A stretch of 64,000 bases of DNA from Pseudoduganella rivuli. GTDB taxonomy: Bacteria; Pseudomonadota; Gammaproteobacteria; Burkholderiales; Burkholderiaceae_D. The stretch is taken from NCBI RefSeq assembly GCF_009674485.1, contig NZ_WKJJ01000017.1, positions 124,001-188,000 on the forward strand, read 5' to 3'. Positions 53,501 through 61,722 of the stretch are shown here, one piece after another (the first letter of the stretch is position 1; each line of letters starts with the position of its first letter). The notes beneath the pieces were generated by a model. That model made no database searches. It worked only from the letters and a program-made list of their open reading frames with translations, and was not told the origin of the DNA. Position numbers and translations under genes: made by a program.

Positions 53501-56200
53501 GCCGTACACGTCCGTGATCTGGTACGGTGACCCGCTGGAACCGTCGCCACCCAGCACGCGGGTGAAACCCGCGCTATCGAGCTTCATCTGCCCCAGGCTC
53601 AGCGACGGCAGCGAAGCGGCATTTTGCACCCACTGGCCGTTACCCAGGTAGAGCTGGCCCGTCACCGAGACGGACGACGGCACGATGAACTGGTCTTCCG
53701 CCGTCAGGAATAAATGGGCGCCCCAGCTCAGCGGCTGGCTGATGGTGATGTCGCCCGACGCATTATTGCTGCTGACGGTGAAGCTGAGATTATTCGTGAC
53801 GAAACGCGACATCGACGACGTGGGAATATTCAGCACGCCGGACGTTTCACTGGACGCGCCCAAATCGATGGAATTATTGGAAATAATGCCGACCACGTTG
53901 CCGGTGATGTTCTGGTTGATGGTCATCTTCCCGGCGGTCATGACCACGCTGGCGGCGGAGGTCAGCGTACCGTCCACGGTAATGCGGGCATCCGTGGTGT
54001 CGGTCGTCGCCAGCACCAGGTTGCCACTGGCCGCGACGCTGCCCAGCACCTTGATGTCGGCATCGCCGCTGGCCACGATGTTCAGCGCGCCGGTTGGATG
54101 CGACGTTGTGGTGTTCAGTGCATTGACTTCCACGTCCGGACTGCCGGTGGAGCCGGTATGGGTGAAGGTCAGCGCGCCGGTGGTCGACAGGCGCTGGATT
54201 TCCGCTTCGCTGAGCGCCAGCGTATTGGCGGAATCGGCTTCCGTGCCCCCCAGGTGCAGCGCCTGGCTGGTGCTGCGCGCGACGGCGGAAATGCCGCCCG
54301 CGCCGGCGCTGACCGTACCCTGCAAATTCATGTTATCGCCTTGCAGGATGATCAGGCCGCCGCCGCTGGAAATGGCCGTGCTGCTGCCCGTCACGATGCC
54401 GTTGCCGTAAGCGGACTGCAACGTGATGGCGCCGCCATTGCTGCTCATGTTGCCATTGATGTTCAGCGCGCCGGACGAGCTGCTGGCCTGGATGATGCCG
54501 CCGCCCGACGACGTCACCGCGCCCGTGCTGAGCGTCTGCGCGACCAGCAGGACATTGCCGGATGCCGAGGCCGCGACGTTGCCGCTGATGCTGTTCGATG
54601 TGTGGTTCAGCGAAATACTGCCGGCCGCGGCCGATGCCGTGACCGATGCGGCCGTGATGGCGGCCGATTGCGAAATCGAACCGCCGGTCGACGTCAGGTT
54701 CAACGCGGCATTGCTGCCGGAAACGGCGGCATTGATGGCGATATTGGAATCGGCCAGCAGGGTCAGGCTGTTCGAACTGCTCCACGAGAATGGATACGAT
54801 ACCGTCAGCGTACCGGTGCCGCTGGCGCTGCTGGTGGTCGTCACTGTGATGTTGTTGTTGGCCAGCGCCGCCGTCAGCCGCCCTACGTCCAGTCCACTGC
54901 TGGTGCTGGTGCCGCTCTCGGCAAACTGGTTGCTGTTCAATGTCACGTTGCCGAACGATTCATTGTCGATCGTAATACTGGTCGGATCCAGCAACAGCTG
55001 GCCGGTTTTACCGAGAGGCGCCCGGGTATCGGCGCTGCCCTGCATGTCGAGATAGTGGCCCGAGGTTTCGATCAGGCCGCCGTCGCCGCCCTGCGCGCCG
55101 CCGCGCGCCGACAGGCTGCCGTACACCCGCGTGGCGTTATCGCCCCACGCGATGATGCGCCCGCCGGCTCCCTTGCCCAGCGCGTCGGAACGGACCTGCG
55201 CCTGGTCGCCGATATACGTTTGCTGCGCGTTCGGCACCGACGCATCCTTGCCCTGATAACCGCCGCCGATCAAAACCTGGCCGCCGCCGGCGTCGCCGCT
55301 GGCGTCGACCTGCGCATCGTCCATCAAGCCGACCCGCTGGCCCAGCAAGCGGATGTCGCCGCCCTGCCCCGCGCTGTTGACGGCGCTGGTGGTGGAGCCT
55401 TTTTCCAGCAAGGTGGTGCCGGAAGCCTTCAGCACGATCTTGCCGTTTTCACCCCGCACCGCGCTGTCCGCACTGACCTTGCCGCGCTGGTTGACCAGCG
55501 CGCCGTAGATGCCGACCCGCCCGCCCGAGGCCAGCACCTGCCCCAGGTTCAACGCCTGGTCGGCGGGCGCCGACACCACCACGTGCACCGAGGGGTCGCT
55601 GGAATCGACCAGTTGTACCGTGTGGCCCGCCGCCAGCACCACGTCGCCCTGCGGCGACGTGATCACGCCACTGTTCTCGACGCTGGAACCGACCAGGAAC
55701 ACGCGGCCGCCGCCCGGCGTCGTGATCGCGCCTTCGTTCGACACCTTGCCGGCATTGACCCCGCTGAAGCGGTTGCGCCCTGCCAGGAAATCTGTATCGG
55801 ACAGCGCCAGCGACGACGCCACCAGGCCATTCACGTCGACCCGGGCATCCTTGCCGAACATGATGCCATTCGGATTGATCAGGTAGACGTGGCCGTTCGA
55901 TTGCAGCGCGCCGAGGATGCGGCTGGGATCCTGCCCCGTGATGCGGTTCAGGACCCGGCTGTCCGCGTTTTGCTGAATGAAGCGCGTGATTTCATTGGGC
56001 GCGATGGAAAAGCTTTGCCAATTGATGATGGCGTTCGGCGTGTTCGTAATGGAAAACAGGTTGCCACTTTGCTGGAAGCTGGCCTGTCCTGCGATCACTT
56101 GCGGGGCGGTGGGATTGGCGTCAGCGGAGGTATAGCAGGCGGCGATCAGGACAGCGAGCACTTTGCGGCGCAGTCCGTGATGGACGGGATGGAGGTTCAT
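47489..56200 (-). CDS. Third two-partner-secretion exoprotein with YDG repeats
   Basis: 2903 residues from the ATG at 56200 (AAGG about 7 bases upstream). Signal peptide region LRRKVLAVLIAACYTSADA, then a TPS domain almost identical to that of the 3231-residue protein (YLINPNGIMFGKDARVDVNG). GLUG-type repeats occur at DNA about 52790-53320, about ten YDG-type domains at 49575-52240, and an Ala/Lys/Glu helix at 47770-48450. The end is TRKMYCN. The gene follows, by 28 bases, a TpsB-like barrel that lacks POTRA domains, so either that barrel or the full TpsB must export it. Probably a surface adhesin. Confidence 0.92.
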   Translation of the reverse strand: MNLHPVHHGLRRKVLAVLIAACYTSADANPTAPQVIAGQASFQQSGNLFSITNTPNAIINWQSFSIAPNEITRFIQQNADSRVLNRITGQDPSRILGALQSNGHVYLINPNGIMFGKDARVDVNGLVASSLALSDTDFLAGRNRFSGVNAGKVSNEGAITTPGGGRVFLVGSSVENSGVITSPQGDVVLAAGHTVQLVDSSDPSVHVVVSAPADQALNLGQVLASGGRVGIYGALVNQRGKVSADSAVRGENGKIVLKASGTTLLEKGSTTSAVNSAGQGGDIRLLGQRVGLMDDAQVDASGDAGGGQVLIGGGYQGKDASVPNAQQTYIGDQAQVRSDALGKGAGGRIIAWGDNATRVYGSLSARGGAQGGDGGLIETSGHYLDMQGSADTRAPLGKTGQLLLDPTSITIDNESFGNVTLNSNQFAESGTSTSSGLDVGRLTAALANNNITVTTTSSASGTGTLTVSYPFSWSSSNSLTLLADSNIAINAAVSGSNAALNLTSTGGSISQSAAITAASVTASAAAGSISLNHTSNSISGNVAASASGNVLLVAQTLSTGAVTSSGGGIIQASSSSGALNINGNMSSNGGAITLQSAYGNGIVTGSSTAISSGGGLIILQGDNMNLQGTVSAGAGGISAVARSTSQALHLGGTEADSANTLALSEAEIQRLSTTGALTFTHTGSTGSPDVEVNALNTTTSHPTGALNIVASGDADIKVLGSVAASGNLVLATTDTTDARITVDGTLTSAASVVMTAGKMTINQNITGNVVGIISNNSIDLGASSETSGVLNIPTSSMSRFVTNNLSFTVSSNNASGDITISQPLSWGAHLFLTAEDQFIVPSSVSVTGQLYLGNGQWVQNAASLPSLSLGQMKLDSAGFTRVLGGDGSSGSPYQITDVYGLQGAGSASYTDNFILANNIDASSTSNWNAGKGFAPLGSTNAYAGIFDGNNKTISGLTISRASEDAVGLFGLVGAGTVKNLAMTGGSITGGQQTGAVVGNITGSSGGVISGVTSSVPVSGVFAVGGLVGRADQGTITGSSATGAVTASGSSSLAKAGGLVGYNAGGAITKSFATGAVTTAADVAGGLVGYNAGSVTKSYATGSVTGGGYVGGLVGYNTGTVTDTFANGSVSASSTDSGATHANLGGLAGTSTGTLGTSYSTGALSAGSFTQVHGSVGNNSGTATSLYWNNEQSGAGGTDPAATGRTTAQLKQQSNYTGFNFSTTWQLYDGSTTAMLRDFLVPLSITLTGGTISKTYDGNAQAFDPTPAYSGFTSGDSSSSLSGTLGWGTSGALHAGTYSPGGLSSTKYDISYTGASSSLTIAQRPVTAVFSGSKVYDATTSLASPTFTINNVITADASNLSMSGSVSFADKNVGASKPLSASVSLTGSAASDYTLSSTSGTGTITAAPLTVSGLLGVNRVYDGTTAATLNTSSATLCCKAGSDNVTVSYTPGFTTFANKNVGTAKNITIGNSAFSLGGTDAGNYSLTLPTITADITPAALTVSGLSGVSRVYDATTTAAVSGTPSISGKIGSDVVSVASVGTGTFTDKNVGTGKGITLPGSAFTLTGADSGNYSVSAPTGLTANVTAATLTASGVTAVSRTYDTTTTATLSGTPVLSGIITVGSTTDDVSASPTLGNGSFADKNVGTGKTVTAPGSVITLLGADAGNYTVSALTGLTADISKATLTVSGLTAGSRTYNMLTSASTSGGSLAGILGSDVVTMGAVTANFDSKDVGTGKTVTVSGVATSGADAGNYSVTMPTGLTANITPAILTVSGMTANSRVYDAMTAATTTGGTLAGILGSENVLMGTVSADFADKNVGTGKSVTVSSVALTGTDAGNYSVTPPTGLTAAITAAGLTVTGITGTSRAYNGGTSVTLAGTPLLSGVLGSDTVTLNSSIGTGNFADKNVGTAKAITIPNGALSITGTDAANYTLTIPTNVTADITAAQVTVSGLTATNRVYNAGTSVATSGGSLLGVIEGELVNMGTVTAAFADKNVGTAKPVTVSQVALTGADAGNYTVVPPTGLTANVTAAPLTVSGIAGLTRVYDGTTGANTSGGTLSGAFGGDSVALGAVTASFADKNVGTLKPVTVSAVSLTGTDATNYTVTVPTGLTAAITPATLTMPGITGVARQYDGTTAATTTGGTLTGVIGSDVVSAGAFTASYADKNVGTAKPLTLTTIALSGTDAANYTLTQPTGVTADITQRPLSTWVGGVDLLWTTANNWSGGVAPDGANVAAAVLPLASGDVVLASGSVTLDTLTVTGGQKLQMSGGALTLGTSASHTSNIAGLALGSGTVNVVGTLNGTTYVQVGGALGGSGNVSFNSFAQGGGTVSGLNSVTVTTNWSQSGGTFSIPGSLSISQNTGSLVMKATTAQTGMTLDVTEGGGIFQNGPLVTNSLNTSSQTGVTLTDTGNQIKAYTGTNTSSGGISLVNTTGSNALVLGPVSSTNGGITVDNTGAGGISVTGALSAPSGAISLTAHSPINVSAAINADSIALDASTNISLASGSSLSAVHNISMDAGTGIALDGSISSTSGSVAMTADTGDIVAGGSASINSPGGVTITTVTGSVTAASSIFASGTSPTIVDAAAAAAAKAAADEAAAKAAADAAAKKAAEEAAAKAAADAAAKKAAEEAAAKAAADAAAQKAAEEAAAKAAAEAAAKKAAEEAAAKAAAEAAAKKAAEEAAAKAAAEAAAKKAAEEAAAKAAAEAAAKAAEEAAAKAAAEAAAKAAEEAAAKAAAEAAAKAAEEAAAKAAAEAAAKAAAEAAAKKAAEEAAAKAAADAAAKAAADAAAKKAAEEAAAKAAAEAAAKAQQTKEAEPVREAINTAVNLINTTVNNVADTTPAQTATGGGTGGGAAATASSSSSSSSDSSKSEGESKKEEKKDGVAPQDSAPKKEEPTRKMYCN
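47770..48450 (-). repeat. Coding Ala/Lys/Glu-rich helix repeat (second copy)
   Basis: About 225 residues of AAAKAAAEAAAKKAAEE-type units near the C-terminus of the 2903-residue exoprotein, like the copy at 35640-36285. Codon choice varies, so this is not a recent exact duplication. Confidence 0.9.
49575..52240 (-). repeat. About ten tandem YDG-type domain repeats
   Basis: Units of 86 to 95 residues (RVYDATT and FADKNVGTGK cores) in the 2903-residue exoprotein. They are more diverged and vary more in length than the array at 37490-40340; one unit carries a Cys-Cys pair (TLCCKAGSD). Confidence 0.8.
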
Positions 56201-56228
56201 CTTGCCTTCCTTATTTGCTGTGGCGGGA

Positions 56229-57350
56229 TCACCAGCGCATGCCGATGCGCACGTGCAGGCGGTTCTTGTCTTCTTGCGGAACGATGCTGGACTTGACCAC
56301 GCGGCCATAGTCCACTTGCAGGTCGACGTTCTTGTAGATGTTCATGCGTACGCCGACGCCGATACTGCGCACGGTATTGCTGCGCAATTCGCCGGGCAAG
56401 TCGCGGTTGCTGCGGAAATAGCCTTTGTCGTAAAACACCAGCGCCCGGCAACGCCAGCGGACGTATTCGCCGCACAACTCCGGCGAATACAGCTCCACGT
56501 GCGCGGCCAGGCCACTGTCGCGCGCCAGCGCGCGGTCATTAAAGCCGCGCACCAGCAAACCGCCGCCGGCGCCGCCCGCGCCGAACTGCTCGCCCGGCAA
56601 CAGCACGTCGCTCGTATATTGGCCCCGCACGCCGGCCCGTACCTGGAAATCGCTGGGGAGTTCGCGCGTCAATTGCGCGGCCAGCCGCAACACGCTGTAA
56701 TTCGCGCTGGCGCCGGGGCGCAGGCGTGCAATGTCATCCTGGTGGCCGCGCGGTGCGCCGATATTGTGCAGCAAGGTGACAGATCCGCTCACGGTCCCCT
56801 CGTCCAAGGTCCAGTTGCCGCTGACATTCACGCTGAGCGGCGTGACCGTCACATCGTTGCCCGGTTCCACTTCCTGCAGCGGACCGTTGGCGCGGTAACC
56901 GCGCAGATCCGCGCCCAGGCTGAACCGCGATTCATAACCACCGCCGGACGCCAGCATCTGGTTCCAGCGCACGCCGACCGCCGCCCCTTTACCGGGATTG
57001 TCCAGCGGTCCGGGCCACAGGCCCACGTCGCCGCCGGCGGTATTGCCTGCCCCGCCCATGCCCGCCGTGGCGCCCGTCCGGCCTGCTCCGCCCACGCCGC
57101 TATAGCCGTCATGGCGCGCGCCGGCCTGCGACCAGCTGCCATACACATCGAGCGTATCGCCGCGCCGCGCCAGACCGGACAACGGGAATGAATAGCCCAG
57201 CTGGACGCCGGCCCGCACCTTGCTGTCGCTGTTGTCCAGCACCGCCTCGCCTTTGACATTCGCCTTGTCATCCTGCGGGTCCGCGTATGCCGTGCCCGCA
57301 GCAGCGGCAAGGGCCGTTGCAGCCAGCAAGTGCACAAAACGACATCTCAT
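56229..57350 (-). CDS. TpsB-like barrel without POTRA domains
   Basis: 373 residues from the ATG at 57350 (GGAGG is 4 to 5 bases upstream). A signal peptide (MRCRFVHLLAATALAAAAGT) leads after about 15 residues straight into barrel strands (AVLDNSDSKVRAGVQLGYSF), which align with the first barrel strands of the full-length transporter. The conserved LLVRGFNDR loop motif and the CRALVFYDKGYF strand are present, and the end RLHVRIGMRW resembles RLHVRLGLAY of the full-length one. The two POTRA domains and plug helix are missing. It precedes the 2903-residue exoprotein gene. Either it uses a substrate route without POTRA or another protein supplies them. Confidence 0.85.
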   Translation of the reverse strand: MRCRFVHLLAATALAAAAGTAYADPQDDKANVKGEAVLDNSDSKVRAGVQLGYSFPLSGLARRGDTLDVYGSWSQAGARHDGYSGVGGAGRTGATAGMGGAGNTAGGDVGLWPGPLDNPGKGAAVGVRWNQMLASGGGYESRFSLGADLRGYRANGPLQEVEPGNDVTVTPLSVNVSGNWTLDEGTVSGSVTLLHNIGAPRGHQDDIARLRPGASANYSVLRLAAQLTRELPSDFQVRAGVRGQYTSDVLLPGEQFGAGGAGGGLLVRGFNDRALARDSGLAAHVELYSPELCGEYVRWRCRALVFYDKGYFRSNRDLPGELRSNTVRSIGVGVRMNIYKNVDLQVDYGRVVKSSIVPQEDKNRLHVRIGMRW

Positions 57351-57507
57351 GATGCCTCCGGACAGCAGCGCCAACCACCGCCCATAGCCGTTTGATAATT
57401 TAGCTAATAAGAAATGGTTGTTACTTTAAGTTTAGTCCGATTTATCAGTGAAGTCCGCAACTTTCGGGCGCGCTGATGCAGGCGGGAGACACTTTGATAG
57501 CAGCCTG
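57351..57507. promoter_or_regulatory. Intergenic region between the cyclase and TpsB-like genes
   Basis: 157 bases, AT-rich in the left half. An ATAGCAG-C-CTGCTAT palindrome (57496-57510) overlaps the end of the cyclase gene and could stop its transcript weakly. The promoter of the downstream secretion operon should lie here, but no clear boxes were found. Confidence 0.4.
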
Positions 57508-59793
57508 CTATTTGGTTTCAAACTTGGTCACGCCATCCCAGTCGTCGCCCGGCGGATGCTCGCGGTAGACCGCGATCCGCTCCAGGTACAGCGTGTACAG
57601 GCCCCGCGCATGGGCGGCATTGAGTTCTTCCAGCATGGCCTGGGCGGCGTCCCACTGCTGCTTGCGCACCAGCGCCAGCGCTTCATGCCAGCGGCCGATT
57701 TCAGTCCGGTCGGCTTCCGTTAAATCCTTGTCCAGGCAAACGGGCTCGAAAATCGCCACCGGTTCGTTCTTGCCCTTGACTTTCACCAGGTCCAGCTCGC
57801 GGTAGGCGAATTCCGTGGCGGCGTGGCGCGTCACTTCGCCCACGCAAATCCCGACCCCATAGACCTTGGTGATGCCTTCCAGGCGCGAACCCAGGTTGAC
57901 CGCGTCGCCCATCACCGTGTACGCGCGGCGGATTTCCGAACCCATGTCGCCCACGTGCATCGGGCCGGAATTGAGGCCGATACCGATTTTCAGCTCCGGC
58001 CAGCCGCGCTTGATGAAATCGTCATTGAGTTTGTGGGCGCTTTCCTGCATTTTCAGCGCGGTGGCCACGCCACGGCTGGCGTGGTCCGGGAATGCGACGG
58101 GCGCGCCCCAGAACGCCATCACGGCGTCGCCGATGTACTTGTCCAGCGTGCCCCGGTAATAATCGCGGATGTCGGTCGACATCGCCGTCAGGTACAGGTT
58201 GATGTATTCACGCAGCTGTTTCGGCGTCAAGCCTTCGGAAATCGTCGTAAAACCCCGCACGTCGACGAACATCACCGTCAGTTCGCGGCTTTCGCCATCC
58301 ATGTTGTATTTTTCCGGGTCTTCCGCCATCTCCGCCACCAGTTCCGGCGCCACGTATTCGCCGAAACGGGACACCAGCGCGCGGCCCCGGCGCACTTCGA
58401 AGAAGTAGCCCCAGGCCACGTTGAAGATGAACAGGGCGGCGGCCAGCAGCAGGATCACGGCCACCTTCAGGACCGTGTCGAGGTGGCTATATGCATAAAA
58501 GTTGGCCCCCGCCGCAGCGCCCATCACCGCCAGCGACAGCAATACCGACCAGACCGGCGACAGTGCGGGCAAGGCAAAGGTCAGGACCAGGCCGACCAGC
58601 AGCGCCAGGGCCAGCTCCATCGGTACGGCGTCCGCCGGGCGTACCTTGAACTGGTCGTCGAGGATGGATTTGACGACATTGGCGTGGATTTCCACCCCCG
58701 GATATTCCGCGTTGACGGGGGTTGCCCGCAAGTCGTTCAAGCCAGGCGCCGTGGTACCCACCAGCACGATGGCGCCCTCGAGGAATTCCTGCGGCACCCT
58801 GCCCTTGATCACATCGACTGCCGACACGTAACGGAAGGCGCCACCGTCCGGGCCACCCTTGCCGCGGAATTGCACCGTGGTCGTCAAGCCTTCGCCAACC
58901 GGAATCATGCGGTTGCCTTCCGGGCTGAACACAGCGATCCTGTCGACGCCGCCGGCAGCTTTCTGGCTGGCGGACAGCGTATCGACGGTGGTATCAAACA
59001 GCGGATTGATCGCCGTGGCGCCAATGGCCGTGGCCACCGTCGCCAGCGACAACGTCATGTAATAGCCCTTGTCGACCTTTTGCAGCAGCGCCGTACTGCG
59101 CACCACGCCGTCGCGGTCCGGGTTCACGGTAAAACTGCCGGCAGTGGCGGCGGCATCCTGCAAGCGCTCGATATTGGCTTCGTAGCCGGTGGTTTCAAAT
59201 GCGGTCAGTTCGCGCCCGTTCAGGACTTCTTCGGTGAAGGCCGGCCCCGGCAGCACGCCTTTTTTTTCCGTGCCGGACAGGTTATAGCCCAGCACCACCG
59301 GCTGGTCTTTCATGGCGCCAGCCAGCAAGCCATCATAGTCCATGGCCGGTTGCAGGCGTTGCAACTGTTTGTCCAGTCCGGGCACCTGCTTCAATTCCCG
59401 CTGCGCCAGCTGTTGCAGCACATCGAAGCCGGAACTGGTGTCCGGTTCAGGGAAGGAAACGTCGAAGCCGATGGCGCCGACTTTGTACTTTTCCGTCAAC
59501 TGGCGCACCAGGTCGGCGACGTGGTTGCGGCTCCACGGGAAACGCCCCACTTCCGTCAGGCTTTTACTGTCGATGTCGACAATGACGACCCGGGGATCGA
59601 ACTCGGGCTTTTCCAGCCGCATGCGCAAGTCCGCCACGGACGTTTCCATGCGGTCCAGCGTCTCCGACGGCAAATCATTGGTGAGGTAGGCGCAGGCCAG
59701 GACTGTCAGCGCCAGCCCCAGCAACCAGCGCTGGTAGTATTTTTGCAGCGCCTTGGCTGCCTTGTCCGCGAATCCGGGAATTTTCAGGGGCAC
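57508..59793 (-). CDS. CHASE2-domain adenylate/guanylate cyclase
   Basis: 761 residues from a GTG at 59793, favoured over a TTG at 59808 because AGGAG lies 5 bases before it. An N-terminal membrane helix (WLLGLALTVLACAYL) is followed by a periplasmic CHASE2 sensor of about 320 residues (RVVIVDIDSKSLTEVGRFPW). Three membrane helices and a class III cyclase domain follow (LTVMFVDVRGFTTISEGL and DKYIGDAVMAFWGAP, with the two metal Asp residues). It makes cAMP or cGMP in response to an envelope signal. It lies upstream of the TpsB-like operon in the same direction and 24 bases after the HD-GYP gene. Confidence 0.9.
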   Translation of the reverse strand: MPLKIPGFADKAAKALQKYYQRWLLGLALTVLACAYLTNDLPSETLDRMETSVADLRMRLEKPEFDPRVVIVDIDSKSLTEVGRFPWSRNHVADLVRQLTEKYKVGAIGFDVSFPEPDTSSGFDVLQQLAQRELKQVPGLDKQLQRLQPAMDYDGLLAGAMKDQPVVLGYNLSGTEKKGVLPGPAFTEEVLNGRELTAFETTGYEANIERLQDAAATAGSFTVNPDRDGVVRSTALLQKVDKGYYMTLSLATVATAIGATAINPLFDTTVDTLSASQKAAGGVDRIAVFSPEGNRMIPVGEGLTTTVQFRGKGGPDGGAFRYVSAVDVIKGRVPQEFLEGAIVLVGTTAPGLNDLRATPVNAEYPGVEIHANVVKSILDDQFKVRPADAVPMELALALLVGLVLTFALPALSPVWSVLLSLAVMGAAAGANFYAYSHLDTVLKVAVILLLAAALFIFNVAWGYFFEVRRGRALVSRFGEYVAPELVAEMAEDPEKYNMDGESRELTVMFVDVRGFTTISEGLTPKQLREYINLYLTAMSTDIRDYYRGTLDKYIGDAVMAFWGAPVAFPDHASRGVATALKMQESAHKLNDDFIKRGWPELKIGIGLNSGPMHVGDMGSEIRRAYTVMGDAVNLGSRLEGITKVYGVGICVGEVTRHAATEFAYRELDLVKVKGKNEPVAIFEPVCLDKDLTEADRTEIGRWHEALALVRKQQWDAAQAMLEELNAAHARGLYTLYLERIAVYREHPPGDDWDGVTKFETK

Positions 59794-59817
59794 GCCAGCT
59801 CCTAGCAAGCAGCAAGA

Positions 59818-61476
59818 TCAGGGGGTATAGCCGGGGATTTTCGATTCGTCGATATGATCGATCTGCCGCTCATCGACGTTCTTGTGGGCGAAGGCCAGAT
59901 ACACCTTTTGCCGCACGAAGATGTCGAACAAGTCCGGGTCGATATGGCCGTTGAGGCTGAAGTTGCCCAGGATGCGCATCGCTTCGGACATCATCTTGCC
60001 CTTCTTGTACGGGCGGTCGCGCGCCATCAGCGCTTCGAAGATGTCGGCAATCGCCATGATGCGCGCCTGCACCGACATCTGGTCTTTGGTCAGCCCGCGC
60101 GGATAGCCCTTGCCGTCCATGCGTTCGTGGTGGCCGCCCGCGTATTCCGGCACGTTCTGCAAATGCTTCGGCCACGGCAGCGACTCCAGCATGCGGATCG
60201 TCATCACGATGTGATTGTTGATTTCCTTGCGTTCCGGATCGGTCAGCGTACCGAAGCGGATGGTCAGGTTGTCGACTTCCTCCTGCGTCAGGAAATCCTG
60301 TTCCTCGCGCACGAACGGCGGCTCTTCGCCGCCCGGTTCCTTTTTCTGCACGATGGGGCCGAGCCAGCGCATTTTCGCCAGCTGGCGCACCCGTTCCTGG
60401 TCGTCCGGCTTCATCCCTTCGCCGCCGATGTTGGCCATGCGCAGGAACTGGCGGTCCGCTTCCAGTTGCGCCAGTTCTTCCGCCAGTTGCGCATCGATGG
60501 CGGCATGGTCGCCGCCGGCCAGCTTGGCTTTCAGCGCACGGATTTCCGCATCGCGCATCAGCACTTCGAAGCGCGCCGACACCATGTGGATGCGGTCGAA
60601 AATGGTTTCCAGCTTGGTGGCCTTGTCGACCACGTGCACCGGCGTGGTGATCTTGCCGCAATCGTGCAGCAGACCGGCCAGCCACAATTCCTTGCGGTCC
60701 GCGTCCGTCATGCGGAAATCGGCCAGCGGGCCGGTTTCGGCGTTGTGCACGGCCTCGGCCAGCATCATCGTCAATTCCGGCACAAACTGGCAGTGGCGGC
60801 CCGTGTACGGCGACTTTTCATCGATGCCGATGTTAATCAGGTTCACCAGCGATTCCAGCAATTCTTCCAGTTGCAGGATCAGGCGCTGGTTGGTGATGGC
60901 GACGGCCGCCTGCGCCGCCAGCGCTTCGATAAAGCGCTGGTCGGTGGGCGTGAACGCCAGGATGGCGCCCGTCACCGGGTCTTTCGCATTGATCAGTTGC
61001 AGCACGCCAACCAGCTCGCCTTCGTGGTCGGCCATCGGCACCGTCAGGAACGATTGCGAATGGTAGCCGCGCTGCTGGTCGAACATGCGCATGCCGGAAA
61101 AGTTGAAAACGTCCGCCTGATACACATCCTCGATATTGACGGACAACCGGAAGTTAGCCGAATATGCGGCTACGGAGGCCAGGTTCTTGTCGCCATGCTC
61201 GTCATACAGGGGTACGGCGGGGATGTCGATCTTGTCGCCGTGCGCGCCGCCCTGGCGGATGCCGAGCGTATCGTTGACGGAAATGTGGAAGCACAGGCTG
61301 CGCCCGTCATCGCTGGGGCGGTACAGCGTGCCGCCATCCGCATGCGTCATGCTTTTGGCCACCATCAGGATGCGCTCCAACAGCTCATCCGTGTTGTAGC
61401 TGGCGCCCAGCGCCACGCTCAACTCCGTCAGCTGGTCCAGCCTCTGCGCAATTTGGGTATGGTTCAGCTCTTGCAT
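59818..61476 (-). CDS. GAF plus HD-GYP-type phosphohydrolase
   Basis: 552 residues. A GAF domain fills about residues 25-200. The HD-GYP part has the HD pair in LLHDCGKITTP (271-275) and the GYP signature HHERMDGKGYPRGL. HD-GYP enzymes break down c-di-GMP or related cyclic dinucleotides. An unusual long insert (about 290-400, charged and helical) lies between the HD and GYP motifs. It is the first gene of the minus-strand signalling pair, 24 bases before the cyclase, and diverges from the MBL-fold gene. Ligand of the GAF domain unknown. Confidence 0.9.
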   Translation of the reverse strand: MQELNHTQIAQRLDQLTELSVALGASYNTDELLERILMVAKSMTHADGGTLYRPSDDGRSLCFHISVNDTLGIRQGGAHGDKIDIPAVPLYDEHGDKNLASVAAYSANFRLSVNIEDVYQADVFNFSGMRMFDQQRGYHSQSFLTVPMADHEGELVGVLQLINAKDPVTGAILAFTPTDQRFIEALAAQAAVAITNQRLILQLEELLESLVNLINIGIDEKSPYTGRHCQFVPELTMMLAEAVHNAETGPLADFRMTDADRKELWLAGLLHDCGKITTPVHVVDKATKLETIFDRIHMVSARFEVLMRDAEIRALKAKLAGGDHAAIDAQLAEELAQLEADRQFLRMANIGGEGMKPDDQERVRQLAKMRWLGPIVQKKEPGGEEPPFVREEQDFLTQEEVDNLTIRFGTLTDPERKEINNHIVMTIRMLESLPWPKHLQNVPEYAGGHHERMDGKGYPRGLTKDQMSVQARIMAIADIFEALMARDRPYKKGKMMSEAMRILGNFSLNGHIDPDLFDIFVRQKVYLAFAHKNVDERQIDHIDESKIPGYTP

Positions 61477-61722
61477 GGTTTGTTTTGATGCCCAGACGTA
61501 ATTATTGACAGTTTAGCTCCCGTGCTGCCCACTGTACATTGGAATTGCACGGAAACGCCGTTTCTGGTGCGTCCGTAAGGGTTTCCACTTCAATTTCGCA
61601 ACTTTTGGCCCAGATTTCATGAAAAAAAGGCTATCATCGATGCTGACCGTCACTTGCCTGTTCAACCATGAAGATGAAATCCGGCAAGTACGAAAGAATA
61701 AGAATGGTTAGGGGCTTAGAGC
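61477..61722. promoter_or_regulatory. Divergent region, HD-GYP and MBL-fold genes
   Basis: 246 bases, AT-rich, without a gene. Candidate elements on the plus strand include TTGACA at about 61506 and TATCAT near 61632, but they are not in phase as a pair. The promoters cannot be placed with confidence. Confidence 0.35.

Noticed and set aside
48998..53530. Plus-strand open frame of about 1500 codons opposite the third exoprotein
   Set aside because: It is antisense to the YDG repeat array and shows the array period only as a shadow.
53714..56296. Plus-strand open frame of 860 codons
   Set aside because: It is antisense to the TPS domain of the third exoprotein, and the same shadow recurs opposite the second exoprotein because the DNA there is nearly identical.
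61506..61637. TTGACA and TATCAT as a sigma70 promoter for the MBL-fold gene
   Set aside because: The two boxes are far too far apart to form one promoter.
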